From Fusobacterium sp. JB019 (GTDB lineage Bacteria > Fusobacteriota > Fusobacteriia > Fusobacteriales > Fusobacteriaceae): a stretch of 64,000 bases of DNA. The notes beneath the pieces were generated by a model that worked only from the letters and a program-made list of their open reading frames with translations, made no database searches and was not told the origin of the DNA. Below, piece by piece: positions 16,778 to 25,523 of this stretch. The translations under genes and the position numbers were made by a program. Location of the stretch: assembly GCA_030673965.1 (NCBI GenBank), contig JAUTCN010000004.1, forward strand, positions 62,001 to 126,000, read 5' to 3'. Each line of letters opens with the position of its first letter. Position 1 is the stretch's first letter.

Positions 16778-17734
16778 CTACTTTACCCCCTTTGTAGCAT
16801 ATCCTAAACCTGGAACTATATTTAAATCTACTAAACGAGAAGCTCCTAATTTATTGATATAAGCTTCATGATTTGGTACATCATAAACCCATTCTTGAAT
16901 AAATGCATCAAAATCTTCTTGAGTTTTACTTACTTTATCATAAAGTTTTAAGAAATCATTGTCATAATCATAATATCCATAACATTGAGTTGGATGAGCT
17001 CCATATGGTAAATGAACTACTGCATCTACGCAGAAACATGGAATAGAATTTTTAGTAGGATCTTTACGAATTTCTTCGTTACTTACTAACTCTTCACAAG
17101 TTACTATACAACGTTTTGCTGCTATTGCGATATCTACATCATGGAATTCGTCACCTAAAATAGAACAAGTTCCATCTGGAGATGCTTTTTGTACATGGAT
17201 TAAAGCTAAATCTATTTCAGGTACTGGAACAGCTACCACTTTTTCTCCTGGGTTGAATGGATTTTCAACATATACAAATTTATCATCTGGTATTTTTGGT
17301 ATAGTTTTTCTTATTTCTTTTGAAATTCCCCATTTATTTACTAAATCAGTTCCCATCATTAAACGAACTGGTAAATAAGGTAATCCTAATGAAGCTGCAT
17401 GTAACATTAACATAATAACATCTTGAGAATAATCTTCCATATGAAGTTTCCCTGCTTCAAACCATTTTCTGAAACGTCTAGAAACATTTGTTACTCCTGA
17501 ATTTGCTGTATAACAGTTAATGTATGCTTTAACACGGTCACACCCTATAAGCATGTCCCAATCTCCACCTGCAGGTCCACCTTCTCCTACAAAATCTTTA
17601 AATCCTTGTCTTAAAATTTCATAAACTAATGAATATGGTTTTCTGTTTGTAGTGAAACCACCAATTACTATGTGATCTTCATTTTTGACATATTTTGCTA
17701 CTGCTTCTTTTAAAGTTAACACTTTATTTTCCAC
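16778..17734 (-). CDS. gctA: Glutaconate CoA-transferase subunit A
   Basis: A 318-residue protein (family about 320). The N-terminal VIGGFTTNRKPYSLVYEILRQG and the glycine-rich VGEGGPAGGDWDMLIGCDRVKAY match the alpha subunit of glutaconate CoA-transferase. Together with GctB it makes 2-hydroxyglutaryl-CoA in the cytoplasm. The start codon is GTG: GGAGG lies 8 bases upstream and no ATG fits the N terminus. A 120-base gap with an inverted repeat separates it from gcdB, and this gap may hold an extra control point. Confidence 0.95.
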   Translation of the reverse strand: MENKVLTLKEAVAKYVKNEDHIVIGGFTTNRKPYSLVYEILRQGFKDFVGEGGPAGGDWDMLIGCDRVKAYINCYTANSGVTNVSRRFRKWFEAGKLHMEDYSQDVIMLMLHAASLGLPYLPVRLMMGTDLVNKWGISKEIRKTIPKIPDDKFVYVENPFNPGEKVVAVPVPEIDLALIHVQKASPDGTCSILGDEFHDVDIAIAAKRCIVTCEELVSNEEIRKDPTKNSIPCFCVDAVVHLPYGAHPTQCYGYYDYDNDFLKLYDKVSKTQEDFDAFIQEWVYDVPNHEAYINKLGASRLVDLNIVPGLGYATKGVK

Positions 17735-17798
17735 GTCAAAAACCTCCTTAAAATATTTGTTTTTTTATTTTTACTTATAAATTTTATTTTATTACTTT

Positions 17799-17843
17799 AA
17801 TATATAGTAACATATTGCATTACACAGTACATTACTATATATT
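17799..17843 (-). other. Intercistronic inverted repeat between gcdB and gctA
   Basis: The exact 12-base arms AATATATAGTAA (17799-17810) and TTACTATATATT (17832-17843) have a 21-base spacer. It could fold in the operon mRNA or be a binding site; there is no G/C clamp or U-tract, so termination is unlikely. Confidence 0.5.
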
Positions 17844-17854
17844 TTTAATTACTT

Positions 17855-18994
17855 TTATCCAAAAATCATCATAAAGAATCCTGCTGCAACAGCTGATCCT
17901 ATAACCCCTGCAACATTTGGTCCCATTGCATGCATTAATAAGAAGTTAGTTGGATTAGCTTTAGCTCCTTCAACTTGTGCAACTCTTGCTGCCATTGGTA
18001 CTGCCGAAACTCCAGCTGCTCCAATTAATGGATTTATTTTTCCTTTTGTTAGAAAACATAATAATTTCCCTAACAATAAACCACCCATAGTAGAGAAACA
18101 GAAAGCTAAAAGTCCCATCCCTATGATTGCTAATGTTTGAGTTCTTAAGAATATTGCTCCGTCTGATGTTGCCCCAACTGCTAACCCTAACATAATAGTT
18201 ACTATATTACATAGCGCATTTTGACAAGTATCTGATAAACGTCCTACTACTCCAGACTCTCTCATTAAATTTCCATACATTAACATACCAATTAATGGAG
18301 CTACTGAAGGAAGTAATAAAGAACAGAATAATGTTACGAATACTGGGAAAACAACTTTTTCAGTTTTAGAAACTTTTCTTAATTGTCCCATTTTAATTTT
18401 TCTTTCTTCTTCTGTAGTTAAAGCTCTCATAATAGGAGGTTGAATCATTGGAATCAACGCCATATATGAATACGCTGCAACGGCTATTGGTGCAACTAAT
18501 TGAGGTGCCAGATTATTTGCAATATAAATTGCTGTAGGTCCATCTGCTCCACCTATAATCCCTATAGCTGCTGCTTCTCCAACTGAAAATAATCCAGTTG
18601 CATTTGCTAACATAAATGCTACATATATACCAAATTGTGCTGCTGCTCCTAATACCAAACTTATTGGGTTTGCAATTAACGGACCAAAATCAGTCATTGC
18701 TCCAACACACATGAATATTAAACATGGGAATAAACTACTTTTTACCCCATTATATATAATTCTTAAAATTCCTGATGAATACCAAGGATCTGCATGTTTC
18801 ATTAAATCTGCTAATGGTAAATTCGCTAAAAACATTCCGAAAGCTATCGGTAAAAGTAATAACGGCTCAAACTTTTTAACAATAGCTAGATATAATAGTA
18901 CAAAAGCTACTAACATCATAACAGCTTGTTGCCAACTTATTGCTAAAAATCCTGATTGCATCAGTAATTCTTTTAATACTGTAAAAAAGTTCAT
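17855..18994 (-). CDS. gcdB: Na+-translocating glutaconyl-CoA decarboxylase beta subunit
   Basis: A 379-residue polytopic membrane protein of the OadB/MmdB/GcdB family. Recognisable motifs are the first-half [26 protein letters not shown] and the C-terminal [16 protein letters not shown]. It accepts the carboxyl group from biotin on GcdC, releases CO2 and uses the energy to move Na+ across the inner membrane. About ten hydrophobic segments are visible. Family members cannot be told apart by sequence alone; the glutaconyl-CoA assignment rests on neighbours gcdA, gctAB and hgdABC. An AAGGAGG site precedes the ATG, and gcdC lies 13 bases upstream. Confidence 0.95.
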   Translation of the reverse strand: MNFFTVLKELLMQSGFLAISWQQAVMMLVAFVLLYLAIVKKFEPLLLLPIAFGMFLANLPLADLMKHADPWYSSGILRIIYNGVKSSLFPCLIFMCVGAMTDFGPLIANPISLVLGAAAQFGIYVAFMLANATGLFSVGEAAAIGIIGGADGPTAIYIANNLAPQLVAPIAVAAYSYMALIPMIQPPIMRALTTEEERKIKMGQLRKVSKTEKVVFPVFVTLFCSLLLPSVAPLIGMLMYGNLMRESGVVGRLSDTCQNALCNIVTIMLGLAVGATSDGAIFLRTQTLAIIGMGLLAFCFSTMGGLLLGKLLCFLTKGKINPLIGAAGVSAVPMAARVAQVEGAKANPTNFLLMHAMGPNVAGVIGSAVAAGFFMMIFG

Positions 18995-19007
18995 TTAATG
19001 TTCCTCC

Positions 19008-19424
19008 TTATTTAAGAACAACTAAAGTTGCGTCTGTATCTACTGCATCCCCAGCTTTAACAAGAACAGAATCAACTGTTCCATCAGCTGAAGCAACTAC
19101 TTCAGTTTCCATCTTCATAGCTTCTAAAACTACTACTACTTGTCCAAATTTAACTGCATCTCCTGCTTTAACTTTAACATCTAAAACTGTTCCTGGTAAA
19201 GGACTTACTACTGATGATTCTCCTGCTGCTGGAGTTGCTGCTGGTGCAGGTGCTGCTGGTGCCGCTTGAACTGGTGCTGCTGGTGCAGGTGCTGCTTGAA
19301 CTGGTGCAGGTGCAATAACTGCATTTGGATTAGCTATTTCTTCACGTGTTAATGCTCTATAATCCTCAACTCTTTCTAATTCTACCTCATATTTTTTCCC
19401 ATTTAATGTAGCTATGTATTTCAT
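19008..19424 (-). CDS. gcdC: Biotin carrier subunit of glutaconyl-CoA decarboxylase
   Basis: A 138-residue biotin carrier. A short N-terminal domain (residues 1-30) is followed by an Ala/Pro hinge at ~37-67 (repeats of AP and VQAAP) and a biotinyl domain from ~70 to the end. Biotin is expected on K104 in EAMKMET. The flexible hinge lets biotin swing between GcdA and GcdB. The hinge is one of the few G/C-rich stretches in the window and is repetitive, so its length may vary between strains. It is the second gene of the operon, between gcdD and gcdB. Confidence 0.95.
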   Translation of the reverse strand: MKYIATLNGKKYEVELERVEDYRALTREEIANPNAVIAPAPVQAAPAPAAPVQAAPAAPAPAATPAAGESSVVSPLPGTVLDVKVKAGDAVKFGQVVVVLEAMKMETEVVASADGTVDSVLVKAGDAVDTDATLVVLK

Positions 19425-19479
19425 ATTAATATAACCCTACCTTTCAATTTTTATTTTTTTGTTTTTTTTGTTTTTCTTA

Positions 19480-19761
19480 CTATTTTACTTCTTTGATTTC
19501 TTTAATTTTATATTCCCCTTTTAAAGAACGAACTTCTTCAGATACAGCAGCCATAATAACTGCATATACATCATCGTTGTTCTCTTTTTTAGGTTGAACT
19601 ACTGGCTTTTTGCTTTCTTCTTGTCCTGAAAATTTTCCAAAAATTTTAGAAAATACTACTATTGACAAGGCTAATGTTACCAAAGCTGAAAACACTATTG
19701 AAACACCCAAACCTGATATGACTAGTGATTCCATAAAAGTCATTACATTACCTTCGAACAT
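19480..19761 (-). CDS. gcdD: Small membrane subunit of glutaconyl-CoA decarboxylase (OadG-like)
   Basis: A 93-residue protein with one membrane helix (residues ~11-36, SLVISGLGVSIVFSALVTLAL) and a charged cytoplasmic tail ending in a V/E/K-rich helix (VYAVIMAAVSEEVRSLKGEYKI). It matches the OadG/gamma-delta subunit that anchors the soluble carboxyltransferase to the Na+ pump. It is the first gene of the operon. The ATG follows an AGGAGG; a strong promoter and a palindromic operator lie upstream. Confidence 0.85.
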   Translation of the reverse strand: MFEGNVMTFMESLVISGLGVSIVFSALVTLALSIVVFSKIFGKFSGQEESKKPVVQPKKENNDDVYAVIMAAVSEEVRSLKGEYKIKEIKEVK

Positions 19762-19802
19762 TTAATAATACACCTCCTTGTGTTATTATTTTATTTCTTT
19801 TA

Positions 19803-19827
19803 TTCCATATTGTGGAACGCATTCCAC
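19803..19827. promoter_or_regulatory. Composite palindromic operator upstream of gcdD (IclR-type candidate)
   Basis: Two overlapping dyads share a TGGAA element: TTCCA-tattg-TGGAA (19803-19817) and GTGGAA-cgca-TTCCAC (19812-19827). The TGGAA/TTCCA half-sites resemble operators of the IclR family. It lies about 10-30 bases downstream of the predicted transcription start, where a bound repressor would block elongation. Confidence 0.7.
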
Positions 19828-19842
19828 TAATTTTATAAAAAG

Positions 19843-19871
19843 ATTATAATACAACACTTCTTAGAAGTCAA
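19843..19871 (-). promoter_or_regulatory. Promoter of the gcd-gct-hgd operon
   Basis: On the minus strand TTGACT (19866-19871), a 17-base spacer and TATAAT (19843-19848) are almost perfect consensus. A second exact dyad, ACTTCT-t-AGAAGT (19856-19868), overlaps the -35 box and spacer. This is one of the strongest-looking promoters in the window. Confidence 0.8.
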
Positions 19872-19968
19872 TAGTTTTTTTTAACTATAGTCGTATTACA
19901 TAATATTTTCTCTTATTTAATTCATTGCATCCTGCAACAGTACAGTTTAAGATGCCGTTATATAATTT

Positions 19969-20724
19969 TTATATTCTTTTAGAATATCCCATACATTGAG
20001 ATAATTCTTCTCCCATATCTTTTACTACTTCCTTTAAAAACTCTATTCTTTCATCAGTTAAACTTTTGTTTCTTAAAACTACAATTCCTATAGAAGATAT
20101 AACTTTTCCATTGCTGTTAAATATAGGAGAAGCTATCCCCATTGTTCCTTTAACATAATCTCCTGTAGAAGTTGATATTCCATCTTCTCTTATTTTTTCC
20201 AACTTTTTTAAAAGTTGTTCCCCCGTCATTTTTAATTTGCATTTTTTATTAACAATAATCTTCTTTATATATGCATCTATAAAATCTTCACCTTGATAAG
20301 CTAATATTGCTCTTCTGATTGCCCCATAATGTAAATATAGTTCATCCCCAAATTCTTCTACTATTTTTAAAGTTCTTGGACCATCTATTCTTTCCAATAC
20401 AATTCCTTTATTTCCCACAGGAATAACCAAAAATGTGTCTTCTCCTGTTAAGGTAACTAATTTTTTTAGAATAGGATATGCAATCTTTTGTAAATGAATA
20501 TTTTTAGAAGCTGCAGTACCTAAAGATATTAAAGCTGGACCTAACATATAATAATGAGAATTTCCATCTTTTACCACATATTTTTCAGAACATAATGTTT
20601 TCAAAATACGGTGAACTGTACTTGGTGGTAAATTTAGTTCTTCTACTATCTGAGCTATTGTGCAGCTTTCTTTCGCTTTTAAAACTCCTAATACTTCAAT
20701 AGACTTTAATAAGCTTTGAATCAT
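19969..20724 (-). CDS. IclR-family transcriptional regulator
   Basis: A 251-residue regulator. The N-terminal winged HTH (residues 1-60, with CTIAQIVEELNLPPSTVHRILKTL) is followed by an IclR effector domain with the signature HYGAIRRAILAY and the C-terminal GTMGIASPIFNSNGKVISSIGIV. IclR proteins bind small organic acids. It lies directly upstream of, and in the same direction as, the glutamate-fermentation operon, and divergent from gltS; it is therefore the obvious candidate to control either. No TGGAA/TTCCA dyad was seen in front of its own start or of gltS, so autoregulation is not evident. Confidence 0.9.
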   Translation of the reverse strand: MIQSLLKSIEVLGVLKAKESCTIAQIVEELNLPPSTVHRILKTLCSEKYVVKDGNSHYYMLGPALISLGTAASKNIHLQKIAYPILKKLVTLTGEDTFLVIPVGNKGIVLERIDGPRTLKIVEEFGDELYLHYGAIRRAILAYQGEDFIDAYIKKIIVNKKCKLKMTGEQLLKKLEKIREDGISTSTGDYVKGTMGIASPIFNSNGKVISSIGIVVLRNKSLTDERIEFLKEVVKDMGEELSQCMGYSKRI

Positions 20725-21141
20725 AATATTTTGTTGTTTATAAAAATCTTTTAAATTTCTATAACTTTTCCCTCCTTTCTTTCATTAATATATTATAAAT
20801 TTTTTATAATACAAATTTAAATACTCTATTTTTTAGTATACTATTTTTTTTCAAAATAGCAAATTTTTTTGATAATGTTTTTTTATGAATTATCTTTTCT
20901 CTTAGAAACAAAGAGTTTATACCGACACTATATACTTCATATATACATCGTATATGCTAACATTAAAAATATAAATTTTTAGATATTTGAATTATATGGT
21001 ATTATCGTTTATGAAGTGATAAATAAGTACATTTTCCTTATCTTTTTTATCGAATCTGAACAAACTTAGTTTTTCATTCAGTAGTACTTACTTTTTAGTG
21101 CTATTAATGATATATATAATACAAATAGGGGGTAATATTTT
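20725..21141. other. 417-base divergent spacer between the IclR gene and gltS
   Basis: No convincing gene was found. It holds the leaders of two divergent genes. A TATAAT (21115-21120) lies upstream of gltS, with a strong AGGGGGG ribosome-binding site after it. Small dyads are visible (AGTATACT near 20836; CATATA/TATATG around 20939-20955) but none is clearly an operator. Its length leaves room for a small RNA that could not be shown. Confidence 0.5.
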
Positions 21142-22341
21142 ATGACGTTTAATTTTAACATGTATGAAACTCTTGCTATTGCAATTGTTATACTTCTAGT
21201 TGGAGATTTCTTGAAAAAAAGAATTTCTGTACTTGAAAGATTTTTTATTCCTGAACCAGTTATTGGTGGGGTACTATTTTCTATAATTTTACTTATAGGA
21301 CATAACACTAATATGTTCAATTTCACTTTTGATGGAACTTTAAAGACTTTCTTAATGGTTGCTTTCTACGCAACAGTAGGATTCCTTGCAAGTTTCGAAC
21401 TTCTAAAAAAAGGTGGAGTTGGAGTTGCTTTGTTCCTAGTATGTGCTATTATACTAGTTACTCTTCAAGATATAGTTGGTGTTTCTTTAGCTAAAATGTT
21501 TGGATTACATCCATACATTGGTCTTGCAGCCGGATCTGTTCCTTTAACAGGTGGACACGGAACTTCTGGAGCATTCGGTCCTATCATGGAACAAGCTGGA
21601 GCTACTGGAGCAATGTCTGTTGCTATGGCTTCTGCTACTTTTGGACTTGTTGCTGGTTGTTTAATCGGTGGACCTATCGCTAAGAAATTAATTGAAAAAT
21701 TCAAACTTCAAGGACCTAAAGAAGAAACTGTACTTAATGAAGATGGTACTGATTCTGAAACTGCTGTTGTTGAACATAGAATGACTGAACAATCTATAAC
21801 TCATGCAATTGTTGCTATTGGTTTAGCAGTTGGTTGTGGTGTTTGGATTCCAGCTTTTTCTAAAGCTCACGGTTTAGCTTTACCTATTTACTTAGGACCA
21901 ATGATCATTGCAGCTCTTATCAGAAATATCATGGATGCTTCTAAAAAGAAACTTCCTTTAAAAGAAATTTCTGTTATTGGAAATATCGCACTTGCTTTAT
22001 TCCTTGCTATGGCATTAATGTCTATGAAATTATGGCAGCTTGCTGACCTAGCTTTACCATTAATTGTTATCTTATTGGTTCAAACTTTTATGATGGGTGT
22101 ATTCGCTTACTTCATTACATTTAATGTAATGGGAAGAGACTATGACGCAGCTACTATAGCATGTGGACATTGTGGATTTGGAATGGGAGCTACTCCTAAT
22201 GCAATGGCTAACATGGAAGCTTTCACTAAAGCAAACGGACCATCTATCAAGGCATTCTTTGTTATACCTTTAGTTGGATCTCTATTCATAGATTTCTTTA
22301 ACGCTTTCGTTATAACTACTTTTATGAATATTTTCAAATAA
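21142..22341 (+). CDS. gltS: Sodium/glutamate symporter
   Basis: A 399-residue polytopic membrane protein of the ESS/GltS family. The duplicated re-entrant-loop motifs are visible: GSVPLTGGHGTSGAFG in the first half and CGHCGFGMGATPNAMANM in the second. GltS imports glutamate with Na+. Codon use is richer in C-ending codons than neighbours, suggesting high expression. The neighbouring nine-gene operon degrades glutamate and exports Na+, so this is very likely the supply step of that pathway. It has its own promoter and a strong terminator. Confidence 0.95.
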   Translation: MTFNFNMYETLAIAIVILLVGDFLKKRISVLERFFIPEPVIGGVLFSIILLIGHNTNMFNFTFDGTLKTFLMVAFYATVGFLASFELLKKGGVGVALFLVCAIILVTLQDIVGVSLAKMFGLHPYIGLAAGSVPLTGGHGTSGAFGPIMEQAGATGAMSVAMASATFGLVAGCLIGGPIAKKLIEKFKLQGPKEETVLNEDGTDSETAVVEHRMTEQSITHAIVAIGLAVGCGVWIPAFSKAHGLALPIYLGPMIIAALIRNIMDASKKKLPLKEISVIGNIALALFLAMALMSMKLWQLADLALPLIVILLVQTFMMGVFAYFITFNVMGRDYDAATIACGHCGFGMGATPNAMANMEAFTKANGPSIKAFFVIPLVGSLFIDFFNAFVITTFMNIFK

Positions 22342-22360
22342 AAACAAATCATTAAAATAG

Positions 22361-22398
22361 AAAAGCCCTCTAGGATAAATCCTAGAGGGCTTTTCATA
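22361..22398 (+). terminator. Terminator of gltS
   Basis: The long stem AAAAGCCCTCTAGGA / TCCTAGAGGGCTTTT with a short loop lies 20 bases after the gltS stop codon. Confidence 0.9.
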
Positions 22399-22525
22399 TG
22401 TGTTCCTAAAACGTCTTTTAGCCTTCTTTTTAAGTTACTCTATTATTCTTCTATAGTTTAATTGTAGAAACTCTCTATTAACTTAATAAAGCAATATAGA
22501 AGCTCAACTTTTATTAACACAATAA

Positions 22526-22558
22526 AAAAACTCTCCAGCTTAAAGCTAGAGAGTTTTC
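22526..22558 (-). terminator. Terminator of the accD-accA-pfkA operon
   Basis: The stem AAACTCTC-AGCTT / AAGCT-GAGAGTTT, with one mismatch, is followed in the minus direction by a run of seven T. It lies immediately after the pfkA stop codon. Confidence 0.85.
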
Positions 22559-22560
22559 AT

Positions 22561-23526
22561 CTATCTTGAGAACACATCTGCAACACGATACAAATCTATA
22601 ACATCTTGTTTCTTTTCACCTTCCCAAGCATAAGAAATAGGATGCGTTACTATAGTTCCATTTTCTATACCTACCATAACTCCACCTTTTTCTTCTTCTA
22701 GGACTTCCACTGCTTTTAAAGCCATTCTTGTAGCTATAATCCTATCTCTTCCTGAAGGAGCTCCTCCTCTTTGGACATGTCCTAAAATAACTGATCTAAC
22801 TTCTGTAGAAACTTTCTCTTTTAATTTTTTTTCTATCTCTAATATATCTCCAGCACCTTCTGCAACTAATATAATATCATGAAGTCTTCCAGTATTTCTT
22901 CTTTGTTTAATTTGAAAAGCTAACATTTCAATAGAATTCTCAACTTCTGGTATAAGCAACCCATCTCCACCACCAGCAAGACAAGCATGAACCGCTAAAT
23001 CTCCAGCGCTTCTTCCCATAACTTCTATCAAAATTGTCCTTTCGTGAGAAGTAGCAGTATCTCTTAATTTAGAAATAGCATCTAATATTGTATTCAAACA
23101 AGTATCGAAACCTATTGTAAAATCAGTTCCAATTATATCATTATCAATAGTACCTGGCAATCCTACAACTTTTATCCCATGTTCCTTTGCTAAAAGATCT
23201 GCTCCATGATAAGATCCATCCCCACCTATAACTATAAGACCTTCTATTCCTCTTCTTTTTAAGTTTTCAGCTGCTATTGCTCTATATTTAGGATCTTTGA
23301 ATTCTGGACATCTAGCAGTTAAAAGAGCCGTTCCTCCTCTTTCTATAATCCCAGATAAAAATGATCCTTCTATTAAAAAGATTTCATCCATTAACATTCC
23401 ATGGTATCCTCTTCTAACACCATAAACTTCCATTCCCTTATATTGAGCCATTTTTGCTGCTGCTCTTATGGCTGCATTCATTCCAGGAGCATCTCCTCCA
23501 CTTGTTAAAATAGCTATTTTTTTCAT
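22561..23526 (-). CDS. pfkA: ATP-dependent 6-phosphofructokinase
   Basis: A 321-residue protein (family about 320). Signature segments are ILTSGGDAPGMNAAIRA (nucleotide site), GGDGSYHGA, LPGTIDNDIIGTDFTIGFDT (catalytic aspartate) and the allosteric-type region LGHVQRGGAPSGRDR. The enzyme phosphorylates fructose 6-phosphate in glycolysis. The small Gly in GGDGS (not GGEDT as in PPi enzymes) supports ATP use. It lies 27 bases downstream of accA, an arrangement that links glycolysis and fatty-acid synthesis in one transcript. Confidence 0.96.
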   Translation of the reverse strand: MKKIAILTSGGDAPGMNAAIRAAAKMAQYKGMEVYGVRRGYHGMLMDEIFLIEGSFLSGIIERGGTALLTARCPEFKDPKYRAIAAENLKRRGIEGLIVIGGDGSYHGADLLAKEHGIKVVGLPGTIDNDIIGTDFTIGFDTCLNTILDAISKLRDTATSHERTILIEVMGRSAGDLAVHACLAGGGDGLLIPEVENSIEMLAFQIKQRRNTGRLHDIILVAEGAGDILEIEKKLKEKVSTEVRSVILGHVQRGGAPSGRDRIIATRMALKAVEVLEEEKGGVMVGIENGTIVTHPISYAWEGEKKQDVIDLYRVADVFSR

Positions 23527-23553
23527 ATTACCCCTCCAAGTTTTGCATATGTT

Positions 23554-24501
23554 TTACTCTTCTAAAAATATACCCATTTTTCTATACTTATTATATCTAT
23601 TTTCCAATAAAGTATCTATCTCTATTTTTTTCAACTCTTGAATTGATAACAATACTGCTTTTTTAAGGTTAATTTCTGCACATAATTTATCTTTATGAGC
23701 TCCTCCCAATGGTTCTGGTATTATCTCATCTATTATCTGCAACTTTTTTAAATTTTGAGCTGAAATTTTTAAACTGGAAGCCGCTTTTTCTGATAAGCTA
23801 CCATCTTTAAATAATATTGCTGCACATCCTTCAGGTGAAATCACTGAATAAACAGAATGTTCAAGCATCATTACCTTATCGGCCACTGCAAGAGCCAAAG
23901 CTCCTCCACTTCCCCCTTCTCCAATTATGATTGCTATTATTGGAGTTTTAATTCCTGACATTTCCATTAAATTTCTGGCAATAGCCTCTCCTTGACCTCT
24001 TTCCTCTGCTTCTAATCCCGGATAAGCTCCTGCTGTATCTATCAAGGTCAAAACCGGAATTTTAAATCTTTCTGCCAGTTTCATTAATCTCAAAGCTTTT
24101 CTGTAACCTTCTGGGCTAGCCATTCCAAAATTTCTATGGATTTTTTCATCCATACCTCTTCCTTTTTGAATTCCAATAATCATAAATTTATGACCTGATA
24201 TTTTACAAAGGCCTCCTACTATAGCTCCATCATCTCCAAATAATCTATCTCCATGTAACTCAACAAAATCTTCTGTAATTCCATTTATGTATTCAACTGT
24301 ATTTGGTCTTTCTGGATTTCTAGCAATATAAACTTTTTCCCAATCACTAAGATTAGAATAAACCTCTTTCGCTCTTTTCTTATATTCTTTTTCTAATTTA
24401 TTTATCTCATCATCTAAATTAATATTTTTATCTGTAGAAAATTGTTTTAACTCTTCTATTTTATTTTCTATTTCTAAAAGTTCTTTTTCAAATTCCACCA
24501 T
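23554..24501 (-). CDS. accA: Acetyl-CoA carboxylase carboxyltransferase subunit alpha
   Basis: A 315-residue carboxyltransferase. A coiled N-terminal helix (residues 1-45) precedes the crotonase-like core with GDDGAIVGGLCKISG, GMASPEGYRKALRLMKLAERF, DTAGAYPGLEAEERGQGEAIARNL and IIGEGGSGGALAL. It works with AccD to carboxylate acetyl-CoA to malonyl-CoA for fatty-acid synthesis. It is 13 bases downstream of accD, forming the usual DA pair. The accB and accC genes are not in the window. Confidence 0.95.
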   Translation of the reverse strand: MVEFEKELLEIENKIEELKQFSTDKNINLDDEINKLEKEYKKRAKEVYSNLSDWEKVYIARNPERPNTVEYINGITEDFVELHGDRLFGDDGAIVGGLCKISGHKFMIIGIQKGRGMDEKIHRNFGMASPEGYRKALRLMKLAERFKIPVLTLIDTAGAYPGLEAEERGQGEAIARNLMEMSGIKTPIIAIIIGEGGSGGALALAVADKVMMLEHSVYSVISPEGCAAILFKDGSLSEKAASSLKISAQNLKKLQIIDEIIPEPLGGAHKDKLCAEINLKKAVLLSIQELKKIEIDTLLENRYNKYRKMGIFLEE

Positions 24502-24514
24502 AACCCCCTAACAA

Positions 24515-25393
24515 CTATAAAATATTACTTAAAATTTTTGTAATTGTATCTTTCATTTCTTCTCTTTTAACTATAACATCCACCATTCCATGATCTAATA
24601 AAAATTCACTTCTTTGGAATCCTTTAGGTAATTTTTGCTTAATTGTTTCTTCAATAACTCTTTGACCTGCAAATCCAATAAGAGCATTAGGTTCAGTTAC
24701 TATCACATCTCCTAGCATTGCAAAAGATGCTGTTACACCACCTGTTGTAGGATTTACTGGTACCGAAATGAAAGGAATACCTGCTTGCTTCAATTTTTCA
24801 ACTGCTGCTGATGTCTTAGCCATCTGCATTAAAGAAACAATTCCCTCATACATTCTCGCTCCACCTGAACTAGCCACTACAATTACTGGTATTTTTTGTT
24901 CAAGTCCTCTTTCTAAAGCCCTAGTTATTTTTTCTCCAACTACAGACCCCATACTTCCACCTAAAAAATTAAAATCCATTATAGCAACACTAACTTCTAT
25001 TCCTGAAATTCTACCTACTCCTGATAAAACTCCTTCTTTCATGTTTGTTTTTTCTTTAGATTTTTTTATTTTTTGTTCATATCCTTGGAATTCTAAAAAA
25101 TCTTTAGCTTCTAAATTTACATCCTTTTCTTCAAAAGTTCCCTCATCAATTAATAAATCTAGTCTTTCCTTTGCAGTCATCTTATAATAATAACCACATT
25201 GAGGACATTTTTTTAAATTTCTTCTTATATCTTTTTTTATTGTAATTTCTCCACATTCTGGGCATTTTTCCCATAACTCCGATACCTCTTCTGTGATCCC
25301 ATTTTTTTCTTTTTCTATTATTGTACTAGTTTGATCTGAATCTTTAACTGTTAAAGTAGCATACTTTTTCTTTCTTAGAGAAAAAAATCTCAT
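24515..25393 (-). CDS. accD: Acetyl-CoA carboxylase carboxyltransferase subunit beta
   Basis: A 292-residue protein. The N-terminal zinc ribbon has two CXXC pairs (CPECGE and CPQCGYY), followed by the carboxyltransferase core with GGSMGSVVGEKITRALE, VASSGGARMYEGIVSLMQMAKT and NPTTGGVTASFAMLGD. The ATG at 25393 is preferred over an upstream ATG that would add 11 basic residues: AAGGAGG lies 6 bases before it, and MRFFSLRKKK is a normal AccD N terminus. It is the first gene of accD-accA-pfkA and diverges from the chorismate mutase gene. Confidence 0.95.
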   Translation of the reverse strand: MRFFSLRKKKYATLTVKDSDQTSTIIEKEKNGITEEVSELWEKCPECGEITIKKDIRRNLKKCPQCGYYYKMTAKERLDLLIDEGTFEEKDVNLEAKDFLEFQGYEQKIKKSKEKTNMKEGVLSGVGRISGIEVSVAIMDFNFLGGSMGSVVGEKITRALERGLEQKIPVIVVASSGGARMYEGIVSLMQMAKTSAAVEKLKQAGIPFISVPVNPTTGGVTASFAMLGDVIVTEPNALIGFAGQRVIEETIKQKLPKGFQRSEFLLDHGMVDVIVKREEMKDTITKILSNIL

Positions 25394-25523
25394 TCTCTTC
25401 CTCCTTATTTTTGATTTCGTAACCATTATTTTATATGATTTTTACAAATATTTCAACATTTATTTGCATTCTATTACATTATAATATAGAATAAATATAA
25501 AAATCAATAATTATTACGAGGTG

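Noticed and set aside
20725-21141. Possible riboswitch or small RNA in the gltS leader
   Set aside because: No conserved aptamer core and no terminator were found; only short A/T dyads are visible.
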